Assembly: GCF_019249725.2 (NCBI RefSeq)
Contig: NZ_CP137559.1
Location: 291,501-355,500 of the forward strand
Source: Segatella hominis
GTDB lineage: Bacteria; Bacteroidota; Bacteroidia; Bacteroidales; Bacteroidaceae
Length of the DNA: 64,000 nucleotides
Reading direction: 5' to 3'
Shown: one piece after another, positions 27,199 to 37,000 of the stretch
Layout: the number at the start of each line of letters is the position of its first letter
Numbering within the stretch: the first letter of the stretch is position 1
Made by a program: the position numbers and the translations under genes
The notes under the pieces: generated by a model
The model's database searches: none
Told to the model about the DNA's origin: nothing
Seen by the model: the letters and a program-made list of their open reading frames with translations, nothing else

Positions 27199-28527
27199 AT
27201 GAATAAGATGATAAAATATGCGATGAGTCTTCTGATGGTGATGACGCTCTGTCTCCCCAATATGCAGGCTCAAATTGTAAAAAATCAGGAGAATCAGGAC
27301 GTTCTGGTAAATGATGCGAATCCTGAGCAGGACGAGGAGGTCGTGGAGGATAGTGAAGATTCTGCTGTGGAAGACTCCGCGATGGTGGAGTCTATTGCTG
27401 CTGATACTTTGCGATTGCCTTGGACGGAAACCGTGAAGGTGGGACTTGATAAACTCCTCAAAAGCAAAATGTTTGAAACTTCTCAGGTGGGCATCATGGT
27501 TTGGGACCTGGAGGCTGATTCTTGTATCTACCGCTTCCGTGAGCGCCAACTGATGCGTCCTGCCAGCACCATGAAACTCGTGACGGCGATTACGGCACTC
27601 GATAAGTTGGGTGGTTCTTACCAGTTTAAAACGACACTGAAATATACGGGCACGATTGATAATGGGGTGCTCAAGGGCGACGTGTATTGCATTGGAGGTA
27701 TGGACCCTCGTTTCAATAATGATGATATGACCGCCTTTGTCACCAGTCTCAAAGATATGGGCGTGGATAGTATTCAGGGCAGCATCTATGCCGACCGCTC
27801 GATGAAGGACGAAGACCTGTTGGGCGAAGGTTGGTGCTGGGATGATGATAATCCCGTGCTATCCCCATTGGTTTTTGGACGCAAGGATATTTTCATGGAA
27901 AGATTTCTCGCCAAATTGAAGGACGCTGGTATCTTCTATGCAGGTTCCGGAACTTCCGTGAAGCGCTGTCCTGCAAGTGCTTTCACCATCTGTACCCGTT
28001 TCCATACGATGGACCAGATTTTGCACAAGATGATGAAAGACAGTGATAATCTCTATGCCGAAAGCATGTATTATCAGATTGCATCTTCTACTGGCAACCG
28101 TCCGGCAAGTGCCAAGAGTGCCAGAAATGTGCAGCGACAACTGGTCAGAAAGATTGGACTTGATCCTGCCCGATATAAGTTTGCGGATGGCTCCGGTCTT
28201 TCTCTCTACAACTATGTTTCTGCCGAACTGGAGGTCAAACTCCTTCGCTATGCTTACCAGGACGAGAACATCTTGCCGCATCTCAAACAGTCCTTGCCAA
28301 TTGCTGGTGTGGATGGTACTTTGAAGAGGAGAATGCGCTCCGGTTTTGCTCATGGCAATGTGAAGGCTAAAACGGGCACGGTGACAGGTGTTATTGGTCT
28401 TGCCGGTTACTGCAAGGCGGCAAATGGCCACGATCTTTGCTTCTCGATTCTCAATAATGGTATTATGCATAGCAATAATGCACGCTCTTTTGCAGACAAG
28501 GTGTGTGAGTTGCTTTGCCAACCGTAA
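27199..28527 (+). CDS. dacB: D-alanyl-D-alanine carboxypeptidase/endopeptidase, PBP4 (DacB) type
   Basis: From ATG 27199 the product has 442 residues with a signal peptide (MNKMIKYAMSLLMVMTLC, cleaved near MQAQ), an acidic linker (about 35-70) and an S13-family penicillin-binding domain. The three active-site motifs are STMK (S123, K126), SDN and KTG, the last in VKAKTGTVTGV. Such enzymes trim or cleave peptidoglycan peptides in the periplasm. An in-frame ATG at 27178 would add MKIEKLE in front of the signal peptide; that stretch is A-rich spacer sequence of the kind seen between other genes here, so I prefer the later start. The preceding gene ends 24 nt upstream and the MscS gene begins 11 nt downstream. 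Confidence 0.9.
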   Translation: MNKMIKYAMSLLMVMTLCLPNMQAQIVKNQENQDVLVNDANPEQDEEVVEDSEDSAVEDSAMVESIAADTLRLPWTETVKVGLDKLLKSKMFETSQVGIMVWDLEADSCIYRFRERQLMRPASTMKLVTAITALDKLGGSYQFKTTLKYTGTIDNGVLKGDVYCIGGMDPRFNNDDMTAFVTSLKDMGVDSIQGSIYADRSMKDEDLLGEGWCWDDDNPVLSPLVFGRKDIFMERFLAKLKDAGIFYAGSGTSVKRCPASAFTICTRFHTMDQILHKMMKDSDNLYAESMYYQIASSTGNRPASAKSARNVQRQLVRKIGLDPARYKFADGSGLSLYNYVSAELEVKLLRYAYQDENILPHLKQSLPIAGVDGTLKRRMRSGFAHGNVKAKTGTVTGVIGLAGYCKAANGHDLCFSILNNGIMHSNNARSFADKVCELLCQP

Positions 28528-28538
28528 AGACTTGATAT

Positions 28539-29792
28539 ATGGAAGAAATACGTAAATTTGTGGACGAAATGATGGTGTGGGCTGGTGTTTCGGGCGATTC
28601 CGTACCCGTTCTCCGCCATTTGTTGCTTACAGTTACCGCTATTCTGCTGGCAATTATAAGCGATTTCCTTTGTCGTAAGATTCTCGTGCCGCTTATCTCC
28701 AAGATTACGGAGAAGACGGAGGCTTCCTGGGATGATGTGCTTTTCAATAAGAAGGTACTCAACTCGGCTTGCCATATTGTGCCGGCTGTCGTCATCTGGT
28801 CGCTCATGCCACTTATCTATCTGGAATATCCGATTTTCAAGGAAATCCTCGAAAGAGCTACGGGCATCTATATCGTGGTGATGTCTGTGAGAACCGTCCT
28901 GGTTTTCATCGGGTCTTTCAAAGGACTGGAAGATGCCAAGGATCGCCGGTCCTCTGCTCAACAGTATTTTCATACTTTCTGTGGCGTGCTCAGGGTTCTC
29001 ATGCTCTTTGTTGCAGGTGTCGTGGTGGTGGCCATCCTGTTGGGCAAGAGTCCGCTTACCTTGTTTGCTGGATTGGGTGCCACTTCTGCAGTCCTCATGC
29101 TGGTTTTCAAGGATACGATTACGGGTTTGGCTTCTGGTGTCCGTCTTACGAGCAACGATATGCTCCATAAGGGCGACTGGATTACGGTGAAGTCGGTGGA
29201 TGCCAACGGTATCGTGGAGGAAATGTCGCTCACTACCGTCAAGGTGCGCAACTTCGATAATACCATCGTCACCATTTCTCCTACCACCTTGGTGAATGGT
29301 TCTTTCCAAAACTGGATTGGTATGCAGAATAGTGGGGGACGACGGGTGAAACGCCTGGTTTACTTCGATTTCCGCAGCATCCGACTGGTAGATGACTTGC
29401 TGAAACAGAAGTTGATTTCTAAGCATTTTGCAACTGAAGATTCCTTCAAACTGAAAGAATCTCTCCATAAGGCTTTGGAGAAAGACAGACAGGAAGGCAA
29501 GGATATAGAAGACCTGAAGAATCCGGCAGCTCTTGCCCCAACCAATCTGCAACTCTACCGTAAGTTTATGGAGAAATATCTGCGCCAGCGTCCGGAAATC
29601 AATACGGAACTCACGCTGATGGTGCGCCATTTGGAAGCCACGCAGTGCGGACTCCCGATTGAGTTTTATTTCTTCATCAAGGATAAGGTTTGGGTCAACT
29701 ATGAGCATATTCTTGCTGACATCATGGAGCATGCCTATGCGCTTGCCAATGAGTTCGAACTGAAGATTTATGAGCAATATCCGGAACAGTAA
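28539..29792 (+). CDS. MscS-family mechanosensitive channel (YbdG-like)
   Basis: A 417-residue membrane protein with several N-terminal transmembrane helices (about 25-180), the pore-lining helix of MscS (LFAGLGATSAVLMLVFKDTI) and a cytoplasmic beta domain with GDWITVKSVDANGIVEEMSLTTVKVRNFDN and ISPTTLVN. MscS-type channels release solutes under hypo-osmotic shock. The C-terminal region resembles the YbdG subgroup, with a longer hydrophilic part (KSLHKALEKDRQEGKDIED). It is 11 nt after dacB. A long antisense reading frame (28407-30173, minus) crosses it but has no credible product. Confidence 0.9.
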   Translation: MEEIRKFVDEMMVWAGVSGDSVPVLRHLLLTVTAILLAIISDFLCRKILVPLISKITEKTEASWDDVLFNKKVLNSACHIVPAVVIWSLMPLIYLEYPIFKEILERATGIYIVVMSVRTVLVFIGSFKGLEDAKDRRSSAQQYFHTFCGVLRVLMLFVAGVVVVAILLGKSPLTLFAGLGATSAVLMLVFKDTITGLASGVRLTSNDMLHKGDWITVKSVDANGIVEEMSLTTVKVRNFDNTIVTISPTTLVNGSFQNWIGMQNSGGRRVKRLVYFDFRSIRLVDDLLKQKLISKHFATEDSFKLKESLHKALEKDRQEGKDIEDLKNPAALAPTNLQLYRKFMEKYLRQRPEINTELTLMVRHLEATQCGLPIEFYFFIKDKVWVNYEHILADIMEHAYALANEFELKIYEQYPEQ

Positions 29793-29849
29793 TGCAAGCA
29801 GTATCCGGAACCGTATTGACTTAAACTTGATTTGAGCATTTTTATCGAT

Positions 29850-31016
29850 ATGAATAGCTTTTCGAATACAATACTTTCCTGGTTTCGTGAGAATGGCAGA
29901 GAATTGCCTTGGCGCGAAACTAAGAATCCTTATGCCATCTGGCTGAGTGAAATTATCCTGCAGCAAACCCGCATTGCCCAGGGGCGGGAGTATTGGGAGC
30001 GGTTTATGGCTCAATATCCTACTGTGCAGGATTTGGCGGCTGCCCATGAGGATGAAGTCCTGAAACTTTGGCAGGGATTGGGTTATTATTCCCGTGCCCG
30101 GAATCTCCATACGGCAGCTAAGCAGATTGTGGCACTCGGTCATTTTCCTGATACGCTTGAAGGCATCAAACAACTGAAGGGTGTGGGAGATTATACGGCA
30201 GCTGCTATCGGTTCCTTTGCTTTCGATATTCCGGCTGCTGTGGTGGACGGTAATGTCTATCGTGTCCTTGCCCGGTATTTTGGCATTGATACTCCCATCA
30301 ATTCCACGCAGGGCAAAAAGGAGTTTGCAGCCTTGGCGCAGTCTCTGTTGCCTTCATCAAAGGCTTCCGATTCTCTCTCGTCTTTCTCTCCGGCTTCCGA
30401 TTTTCAATCGTCTTTATCTCTGGTTGCAGCCTATAATCAGGCGATGATGGATTTTGGTGCAATTCAGTGCACCCCTCAGTCTCCGAAATGTCTGCTCTGC
30501 CCACTTGCTGAAACCTGCGAGGCGATGCGAACCAATCGGGTAGCCGAACTGCCTGTCAAGCAAAAGACCATGAAGGTGAAGACCCGTCATCTTTCCTATA
30601 TATATATAAGGTGTAAGGGTGAGACTGCCATTCATCGTAGGGGAGAGGGAGATATTTGGCAAGGATTATGGGAACCTTTCAATGCTTCAGATATCGCTGA
30701 AGCCTGCGCCTCGCCTTCTTCCGCACAGGTCTCTCTGTCTTCCACAAAGTTTTCGACTTCTCTCACGAAGCTTTCTTCTTTCCAGAAAGAACTTGCAGCA
30801 GACCTTCACTTGTCAAACGTAGATGCCCTGCAGCTGCTGGCTCAGGATGTGAAGCATGTCTTGACCCATCGCATTCTTTTTGCTGACTTTTACCTGTTGG
30901 AAACCGAAGCACGTCCCCAGCTTCCCGATGATTATATCTGGATCAAGGAGGAGGAAATAGAAGACTATGGTATTCCAAGACTGATAGAACTGATGTTAGA
31001 AAAGATTTCTTGCTAA
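29850..31016 (+). CDS. mutY: A/G-specific adenine glycosylase MutY
   Basis: MutY removes adenine paired with 8-oxoguanine. From ATG 29850 the 388-residue protein has the catalytic WLSEIILQQTRI (E34), the helix-hairpin-helix LKGVGDYTAAAIGSFAF, VVDGNVYRVLARYF (D133), a 4Fe-4S loop C207-x6-C214-x2-C217-x5-C223, and a C-terminal NUDIX-like domain with GDIWQGLWEP. Unusually, a Ser-rich insert (169-191) consists of two copies of a 10-residue unit (ASDSLSSFSP, ASDFQSSLSL) encoded by a 30-bp tandem duplication at about 30361-30422, and a second Ser/Thr-rich insert sits in the C-terminal domain. A TTG at 29832 is an alternative start. The TA-repeat/AAGGTG motif at 30599 lies inside the coding region and encodes YIYIRCK. 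Confidence 0.93.
   Translation: MNSFSNTILSWFRENGRELPWRETKNPYAIWLSEIILQQTRIAQGREYWERFMAQYPTVQDLAAAHEDEVLKLWQGLGYYSRARNLHTAAKQIVALGHFPDTLEGIKQLKGVGDYTAAAIGSFAFDIPAAVVDGNVYRVLARYFGIDTPINSTQGKKEFAALAQSLLPSSKASDSLSSFSPASDFQSSLSLVAAYNQAMMDFGAIQCTPQSPKCLLCPLAETCEAMRTNRVAELPVKQKTMKVKTRHLSYIYIRCKGETAIHRRGEGDIWQGLWEPFNASDIAEACASPSSAQVSLSSTKFSTSLTKLSSFQKELAADLHLSNVDALQLLAQDVKHVLTHRILFADFYLLETEARPQLPDDYIWIKEEEIEDYGIPRLIELMLEKISC
30599..30617 (+). repeat. TA-repeat plus AAGGTGTAAG motif, copy 4 (inside mutY)
   Basis: TATATATATAAGGTGTAAG inside the mutY reading frame closely matches the copies at 6579, 12375 and 26740. It is translated in frame, so it is not confined to intergenic DNA. A weaker relative, GATATATATAACTAAGG, occurs at 52301. 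Confidence 0.45.
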
Positions 31017-31021
31017 TAAAA

Positions 31022-31094
31022 TCCCACAGATTTCACAAATTTACACAAATCTTTATGAGATAAAAAACTGTGTAAATCAGTGAAATCTGTGGGA
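31022..31094. repeat. Dispersed long palindrome (TCCCACAGA family), copy 2
   Basis: Arms 31022-31047 and 31069-31094 are inverted with two mismatches and nearly the same sequence as the arms at 15875-15953. It lies between convergent mutY and rubrerythrin genes and probably acts as their shared terminator. Confidence 0.75.
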
Positions 31095-31116
31095 CCTTTT
31101 ATAGAGCTAAAGAATA

Positions 31117-31659
31117 TTAATAATTCTGTGCTTCAATCTGGAAGTAGCTCTGAGGGTGGTTGCAAACTGGGCAAACCTCAGGAGCCTGCTTGCCAACTAC
31201 GATATGGCCGCAGTTAGAGCACTGCCAGATGCAATCGCCATCACGAGAGAAGACGAGCTTGTCCTTTACATTCTTCAAGAGTTTGCGATAACGCTCCTCA
31301 TGATGCTTCTCGATTTCAGCAACCATTTCAAACTTGGCTGCAATCTCCTCGAAACCTTCCTCATGAGCCTCTTTTGCCATGCGTGGATACATTTCTGTCC
31401 ACTCATCATGCTCACCATTGGCAGCAGCTTCCAGGTTCTTCTCTGTATCCTGGATAGCACCGCCCTCCAAATACTTGAACCACAACTTGGCATGCTCTTT
31501 CTCGTTAGCTGCTGTCTCCTCAAAGATGTTAGCGATCTGAACATAACCATCTTTTTTTGCCTTGGAAGCAAAGTATGTATATTTGTTACGAGCCTGTGAC
31601 TCACCTGCGAATGCTTCCTGTAAGTTCTTCTCTGTTTTTGTTCCTTTTAATTCTTTCAT
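31117..31659 (-). CDS. rbr: Rubrerythrin
   Basis: The 180-residue protein combines a four-helix diiron domain ([21 protein letters not shown] with E20; [10 protein letters not shown] with E53; [10 protein letters not shown]) with a C-terminal rubredoxin-like zinc-ribbon holding C147-x2-C150 and C163-x2-C166 (CSNCGH, CPVCNHP). Rubrerythrins reduce hydrogen peroxide in anaerobes with electrons passed through the rubredoxin iron. Length and domain order are standard. The gene has its own strong promoter and is monocistronic. Confidence 0.97.
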   Translation of the reverse strand: MKELKGTKTEKNLQEAFAGESQARNKYTYFASKAKKDGYVQIANIFEETAANEKEHAKLWFKYLEGGAIQDTEKNLEAAANGEHDEWTEMYPRMAKEAHEEGFEEIAAKFEMVAEIEKHHEERYRKLLKNVKDKLVFSRDGDCIWQCSNCGHIVVGKQAPEVCPVCNHPQSYFQIEAQNY

Positions 31660-31704
31660 AATGTATCTGTTTAAAAGTTAATAATCTTATTCCTAACTTC
31701 TTTG

Positions 31705-31736
31705 CAAAGATATTGTAATTTTTCCAATATTGCAAA
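31705..31736 (-). promoter_or_regulatory. Rubrerythrin promoter
   Basis: On the minus strand TTTG (31736-31733), 20 nt and TATCTTTG (31712-31705); leader about 40 nt. Confidence 0.72.
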
Positions 31737-31779
31737 TTTCGAGAAATCTTTTTTCTTCTATTTTGCAACTTTTAACGGA

Positions 31780-31825
31780 AAAGCGTACTAAATGAAAGCT
31801 TTTGGCTACACATTCAGTACGCTTT
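31780..31825 (-). terminator. Terminator of the secreted nuclease gene
   Basis: Arms AAAGCGTACTAAATG (31780-31794) and its complement with one mismatch (31811-31825) enclose a 16-nt loop, 37 nt past the nuclease stop. The T-run on the minus strand is short. Confidence 0.65.
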
Positions 31826-31862
31826 ATCTTTAGTTTTTCATTTCTGAATTTAATATTTCAGT

Positions 31863-33416
31863 TTAGTATCTGATCAACTTGCGAGTCGCATTTCCCTGTT
31901 TGATGATCACGACACCCTTCATTCCAGAGGTGGATGTCATCTGTCTTCCATCGATGGTGAAAATCTGGTATGGCAGACTGAAATCAATCTCCCCATGGTT
32001 GTCGGTTGTGATGACAGGAGTGTGGATGCCAGTAGAAACCTTGGTGCCGGTGATATTCAGTTTCTGGATTTCCCAGTATGGACCGATCTCGTTATCGCTC
32101 GTATAGTGGAAAGCGAGTTTCACCTTGCCGCCACAATATTGAGACAGATCCAGGTCATAGTCTGCAAAATCCCAACCATCTTTGCTCGGAACAGCTAAGT
32201 CAGGTAATTTGCTGACGATATCCTCGCCAGTTTCCGAATCTATCACTGTTGCCTCAACAGAGAGATATTTCAGTGCCTGTCCCTTGGCGTAATTGATGGC
32301 CTGATTGATGGTCAGGGTGGCATGTCTGTAATCCGTCAGCTCGATTTCCGGCAAGTAAAGATAAGCATCTGCGACATGGTTCTTTCTATCTGAGTAAGCA
32401 GTTCCTTTCCAGCCATATTGACTGTCTTGTTTCCAGATGGAGGTGTTACTGCTTTCATTCTTAACAATCTTTTCAGTACAGCCACCTTTTCCACTGGTAA
32501 AGTCGGCACTGTAGATGTTATCAGGTTCGTCAGGAGAAGGAGTGATGGTACCTCCGCCTCCACCTTCACCATCCTTATAGTCGGTGGATTTCATGGTTTT
32601 TTCCGGATCGAAGGCATTGTTGATACTGTCACCCCATACATATTCCATCAGGTTAGGAAAATCCACGTATGGGTTTCTGTTGCCCTGTATCTGATAGACA
32701 TCCTCATTGCGCTTAATCTCGAGCGCATCAGGTTTGTCTCCCTTAGCCCACTGGATAAACAGCTGGTAAGCCCATGGTTGGAGAGTAGGGTAGGCACCTT
32801 GCTGTAGAATCTGATGCGCTTGGGGACCACTCCAGTTGTAGTTCTGGTAGGTGGTTGCCATATACATATAACCACGTGCAAAGTCGCCTTTCCAAGGATT
32901 GGCAGGTTCCCAATACGACTTTCCATCATTACCTTTTCCAACCTTTGTCCAGCCATTACCCTTGTCTCCACTCACAACGGCCCCCATTGGATAATTGCTT
33001 TTTGTGGAATTAATTTTGCTTTTACAAGGCATGAGGTTGTAGAGGTCTTTATAAGCTTGGCAAGTGGCACCACCCCACCAGCTCTTCGGGAAGGAATGTT
33101 CGATATTCATTCCTGCCCCCACAGCACCTTGTGAAGTAGATTTCACCCATTCTTTCTCAGCAGAGTAGCGGTCGATGAAATAGCCACGTTCATCTCGGTC
33201 AGTATCCCAGAAACCCCACCAGGTATACCCCTTTCCTTTACCATATTCAAGAACCTTAGCGTCTTTGATGATATTGTATATGGCCGTTTTCAGTTCTGCT
33301 CCTTTCTTACCTTTGAGCGAGTTGTAATATCCATCAGGAATTTGTGCCAGTGATGGAATAGCTGGCAGGGCTGATGCAATGATTGCAAGAGACCAAAGTA
33401 GTAATTTTTTTCTCAT
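31863..33416 (-). CDS. Secreted endonuclease I-family nuclease with C-terminal T9SS-type tail
   Basis: The 517-residue protein has a signal peptide (1-24), an endonuclease I (EndA/Dns) domain at about 27-290 with NIEHSFPKSWW (catalytic H107), YKDLYNLMPCKSKINSTKSN, ARGYMYMATTY and NPYVDFPNLMEYVWG, then a Gly/Pro-rich linker (GEGGGGGTITPSPDEP). A jelly-roll-like domain (about 315-460) follows, and a final 60-residue segment (YQIFTIDGRQM, GVVIIKQG, KLIRY) looks like a T9SS sorting domain. It should cut extracellular DNA or RNA at the cell surface. It is divergent from the SusC/SusD/phosphoesterase operon, which suggests a shared role in using nucleic acid or phosphate (inference). Confidence 0.88.
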   Translation of the reverse strand: MRKKLLLWSLAIIASALPAIPSLAQIPDGYYNSLKGKKGAELKTAIYNIIKDAKVLEYGKGKGYTWWGFWDTDRDERGYFIDRYSAEKEWVKSTSQGAVGAGMNIEHSFPKSWWGGATCQAYKDLYNLMPCKSKINSTKSNYPMGAVVSGDKGNGWTKVGKGNDGKSYWEPANPWKGDFARGYMYMATTYQNYNWSGPQAHQILQQGAYPTLQPWAYQLFIQWAKGDKPDALEIKRNEDVYQIQGNRNPYVDFPNLMEYVWGDSINNAFDPEKTMKSTDYKDGEGGGGGTITPSPDEPDNIYSADFTSGKGGCTEKIVKNESSNTSIWKQDSQYGWKGTAYSDRKNHVADAYLYLPEIELTDYRHATLTINQAINYAKGQALKYLSVEATVIDSETGEDIVSKLPDLAVPSKDGWDFADYDLDLSQYCGGKVKLAFHYTSDNEIGPYWEIQKLNITGTKVSTGIHTPVITTDNHGEIDFSLPYQIFTIDGRQMTSTSGMKGVVIIKQGNATRKLIRY

Positions 33417-34056
33417 AAGAATTCATTTTTTGTGTTGCTAAAACATATGAAACTCCGAATCTCATGGCAAAAATACAAATAAAATCCGATAACTCCTTTT
33501 TTGGGGATGAATATTTTCAATGATGAAACAATAATTTATTATAAGAGTCATGGAAGCCCTATGGAAGAAGGGATGATGTGTGAAATTTTTGGAGTGACAT
33601 ACAAAAATGATAAAATAAAATCTTACACGTAATCCAACTAATTTTTGTATTTTTGCAAGAAGTTTGCCCTTTTCTATAAAAGAAAATGTGACGAATGTAA
33701 AATAAAGATACATGTGTAGAGGCTACATGCCAAATACTCATAGTTATGATTAAGATGATGCACAATATAAAAAAATGACGTAGGATTGCTTGAATTCGCC
33801 TTCTATAGCCGATGTAAGCAAACGCTTACCAAAGGGCATCCACGTTACTGGGGCTGATGGTAAATCGGATCTAGGTATAGAAGGGATAGTATTACAAGTG
33901 TGGCTTTTTGTCATGTTATTGGTATTTTTGCTTACAAAATGAAAGTTTTTTGCTATTGTCTTTAAAAAAGTTCAATAAATATTGTTATATTTATAATGTT
34001 TTTTATACTTTTGCATTTGATAAAGCGTATTAGTGTTTAATTTTTATTAGTATTTT
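33417..34056. other. 640-bp spacer between the nuclease gene and susC
   Basis: It holds a -7-like TATTTTTG for the nuclease (33475-33468, minus) and a likely susC promoter at its right end. A 52-codon open stretch on the plus strand (33784-33942) reads ADVSKRLPKGIHVTGADG and ends LLVFLLTK, but it lacks a start codon and follows a stop directly. It could be a gene relic; I do not recognise it. Nothing else is visible. Confidence 0.5.
34006..34013 (+). promoter_or_regulatory. Candidate susC promoter (-7 box)
   Basis: TACTTTTG fits TAnnTTTG, with a TTG 21 nt upstream (33982-33984). Leader about 35 nt. Confidence 0.5.
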
Positions 34057-37000
34057 ATGAAGAAGCAGTATCTACATTCTGCTGGAAGCATCAGGTTTAG
34101 TGCTTCCTTCATTAACAGAATGCTGTTGCTTTGTTTGTTGGGCATTGTAATGCCCCAGGCTATTTATTCAGCAACAAGCTATTCGGTTCAACAGAGAGAG
34201 ACAGTTAGTGGAGTAATTATCGATGCAACCACACAGGAAACGATAGTTGGTGCAAGCATTATGTTAAAAGGTAGTTCTCAAGGTACAGTAACAGACATCG
34301 ACGGTAAGTTCTCGCTGTCGGTAAGCAAACTTCCTGTAACATTGGTGGTTTCATACGTGGGTTATCAGAAGAAGGAAGTGAAGGTATCCTCTTTTGATGG
34401 TGCCCTTACCATCAGCCTTACAGAAGACACACAGATGATGGATGAAGTGATTGTCACAGGTTATGGTACATTTAAGAAATCAGCTTATGCCGGTTCTGCG
34501 GCAAATGTGAAGGCCGACAAGATAGCCGATGTTCCTTCGGTATCTTTCCAGGATATGCTCCAGGGTAATGCCACTGGTGTGCAGTTTACATCAGCCTCTG
34601 GTCAGCCAGGTGCCTCATCAAGTATCAATATCCGAGGCATGGGCTCTATCAATGCAGCCAACACACCGCTTTATGTGATTGATGGTGTGCCGATGATCAG
34701 TGGCAACATCAGCTCGCTGGATTCAGATTCTGGTCTCGACATTATGTCGACCATAAATACCAATGATATCCAGAGTATTACCGTCATCAAAGATGCTGCC
34801 GCAGCATCACTCTATGGTTCGCGTGCAGCCAATGGTGTCATCATTATTACTACCAAGCAGGGACAGCAGGGCAAGCCTAAGGTTTCTCTGCAGGCAGACT
34901 GGGGATTCTCAGACTTCGCCATGGAGTATCGCCCGGTAATGAGTGGCCAGCAGCGACGTGACTATATCTACAATGGTCTCTATGCGGGTGCGCTTCGTGA
35001 CGGTGAGAGTGAAGAGGATGCCAAGGCCTATGCCGACGAGAACATCGATACTTATGCACCCGTGCCATGGTGTGGATTTGTAGATTGGGACGATGTGCTT
35101 TTCAAGAAAGGAAGCCATCAGCAGTATGAGGCATCTCTGTCTGGCGGAACTGACAAGTTTAAATATTATTCTTCACTGAGCTATCTCAAGCAGGAGGGTA
35201 TCACACAGCGTTCTGGTCTGGAGCGTCTTTCGGGAAGACTGAATGTGGACTACAAGGCCACCAACAAGTTGACTCTTGGTGCCAATATCCTCTTCTCAAG
35301 TGTCAATCAGGATGTTTACAGTGAGGGATTCTCCTACACTTCTCCTTTCTATTCTTCGAGAAGTGCTGTGACACCTTCCGATCCTGTATACAACGAGGAT
35401 GGTACATGGAACCGCGCACTGATTCGTATCGGTGATCGCAACCCAGCCCTCGCCAACGAATATGATTCTCAGCGTGAGTATGTCACCCGTACTTTCAATA
35501 CCATTTATGGTCAGTATGAGTTTATTAAGGACTTGAAGTTCAAGACCACCTTCAGTTATGACTATATCACGACAAAGGGAAAAAAATGGGCTGACCCACG
35601 TACCTCTAATGGTGATGATATCAACGGTGGTATGTCAAAGAAGTTCTATGAGCGTCGTAAAATGATGTGGGGCAACCAGCTTACCTATAAGCAGACTTTT
35701 GCAAACGTACATCATCTGGATGAACTCTTGGGCTATGAGATTGACGATCAGTATCGCGACTATTTGTCAGGGTATGCTACCAACTTCGCCACTCCCGATA
35801 AGAACGACATCTCTAATGGTAAGAAGACGGAGTCGGTAGGCGGTTCTGATAGTCGCACACGTATGGTTTCTTATATCGGACGTGTAAACTATGACTATGA
35901 CAACAAGTATTTTCTTGGACTCAGCTATCGTGTAGACGGCAGCTCTCGTATGCAGCGTTCTCATCGCTGGGGTAACTTCTGGTCTGTATCGGGTGCATGG
36001 CGTATCATCGAAGAGGATTTCATGAAACCAGTATCTGACTGGCTTACCGATCTGAAGCTTCGTGCATCTTATGGTGTGAATGGTACTTTGCCTTCCGATT
36101 ATTATGGCTATATGGCATTGAGCAGTCTGAGCGACGGCTACAACGAGCAGCCAGCCATCATCATCTCGCAGCTTGCCAATGACAACCTGAAGTGGGAAAC
36201 CAACTATAACCTGAATTTAGGTCTCGACTTCTCACTCTTCAATCGTGTGAACGTTACCTTGGAGTATTATTTGCGTAACACCAAGAACCTTCTCATGGAC
36301 AGTCCAGTGTCTATGACCACAGGTTTAAGCTCTTACCTCATGAACGTAGGACAGTTGAGAAATCAGGGTGTGGAATTGGAAATCAACTCTACCAATTTCA
36401 AGACCAAGGACTTTGAGTGGAAGACCACATTCAATCTTTCGCACAACACCAATAAGGTAGTCAATCTCGATGGCGATCAGACAGAGATAGTAAGCGGTAC
36501 TCAGATTCACAAGATAGGTCATTCTTATCGTACCTTCTATATGATAGAATTTGCCGGCATCAACCCCGAGAATGGTAATCCTCAGTTCTATAAGAACGAC
36601 TTGCTGGAGGATGGCTCTTATAGCAAGGAAATAACCGAGAAGGCAAGCGAGGCTAAGTCGATTATGCTCGACAAACATGCAGAGCCCAACATCACAGGCG
36701 GACTCTATAACAGCTTCCGCTACAAGTGGTTCGACCTGAGCTTCCTCTTCAACTATCAGTTTGGTGGATGGTCGTACGACACCTGGGCTCAGAAGACTGA
36801 GCACGGAGGTTATGACCTGGAGGCAAATATCCCAACATATTATGCCGACAGTTGGAAGAAGCCTGGCGATGTCACCAAGTACGAGCAGTTCTATGAGAAG
36901 AGCTCCAGCGTGGCAATGCACAAGATCACCAACAGCCGTCGTCTGCACAGCACCGACTTCCTGCGTCTGAAGACCTTCACCCTTGGCTTCACCTTGCCAA

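Noticed and set aside
28407..30173. 588-codon minus-strand ORF
   Set aside because: It lies opposite dacB, the MscS gene and the start of mutY, all with clear motifs; its product shows no fold, signal or family pattern and starts inside another gene.
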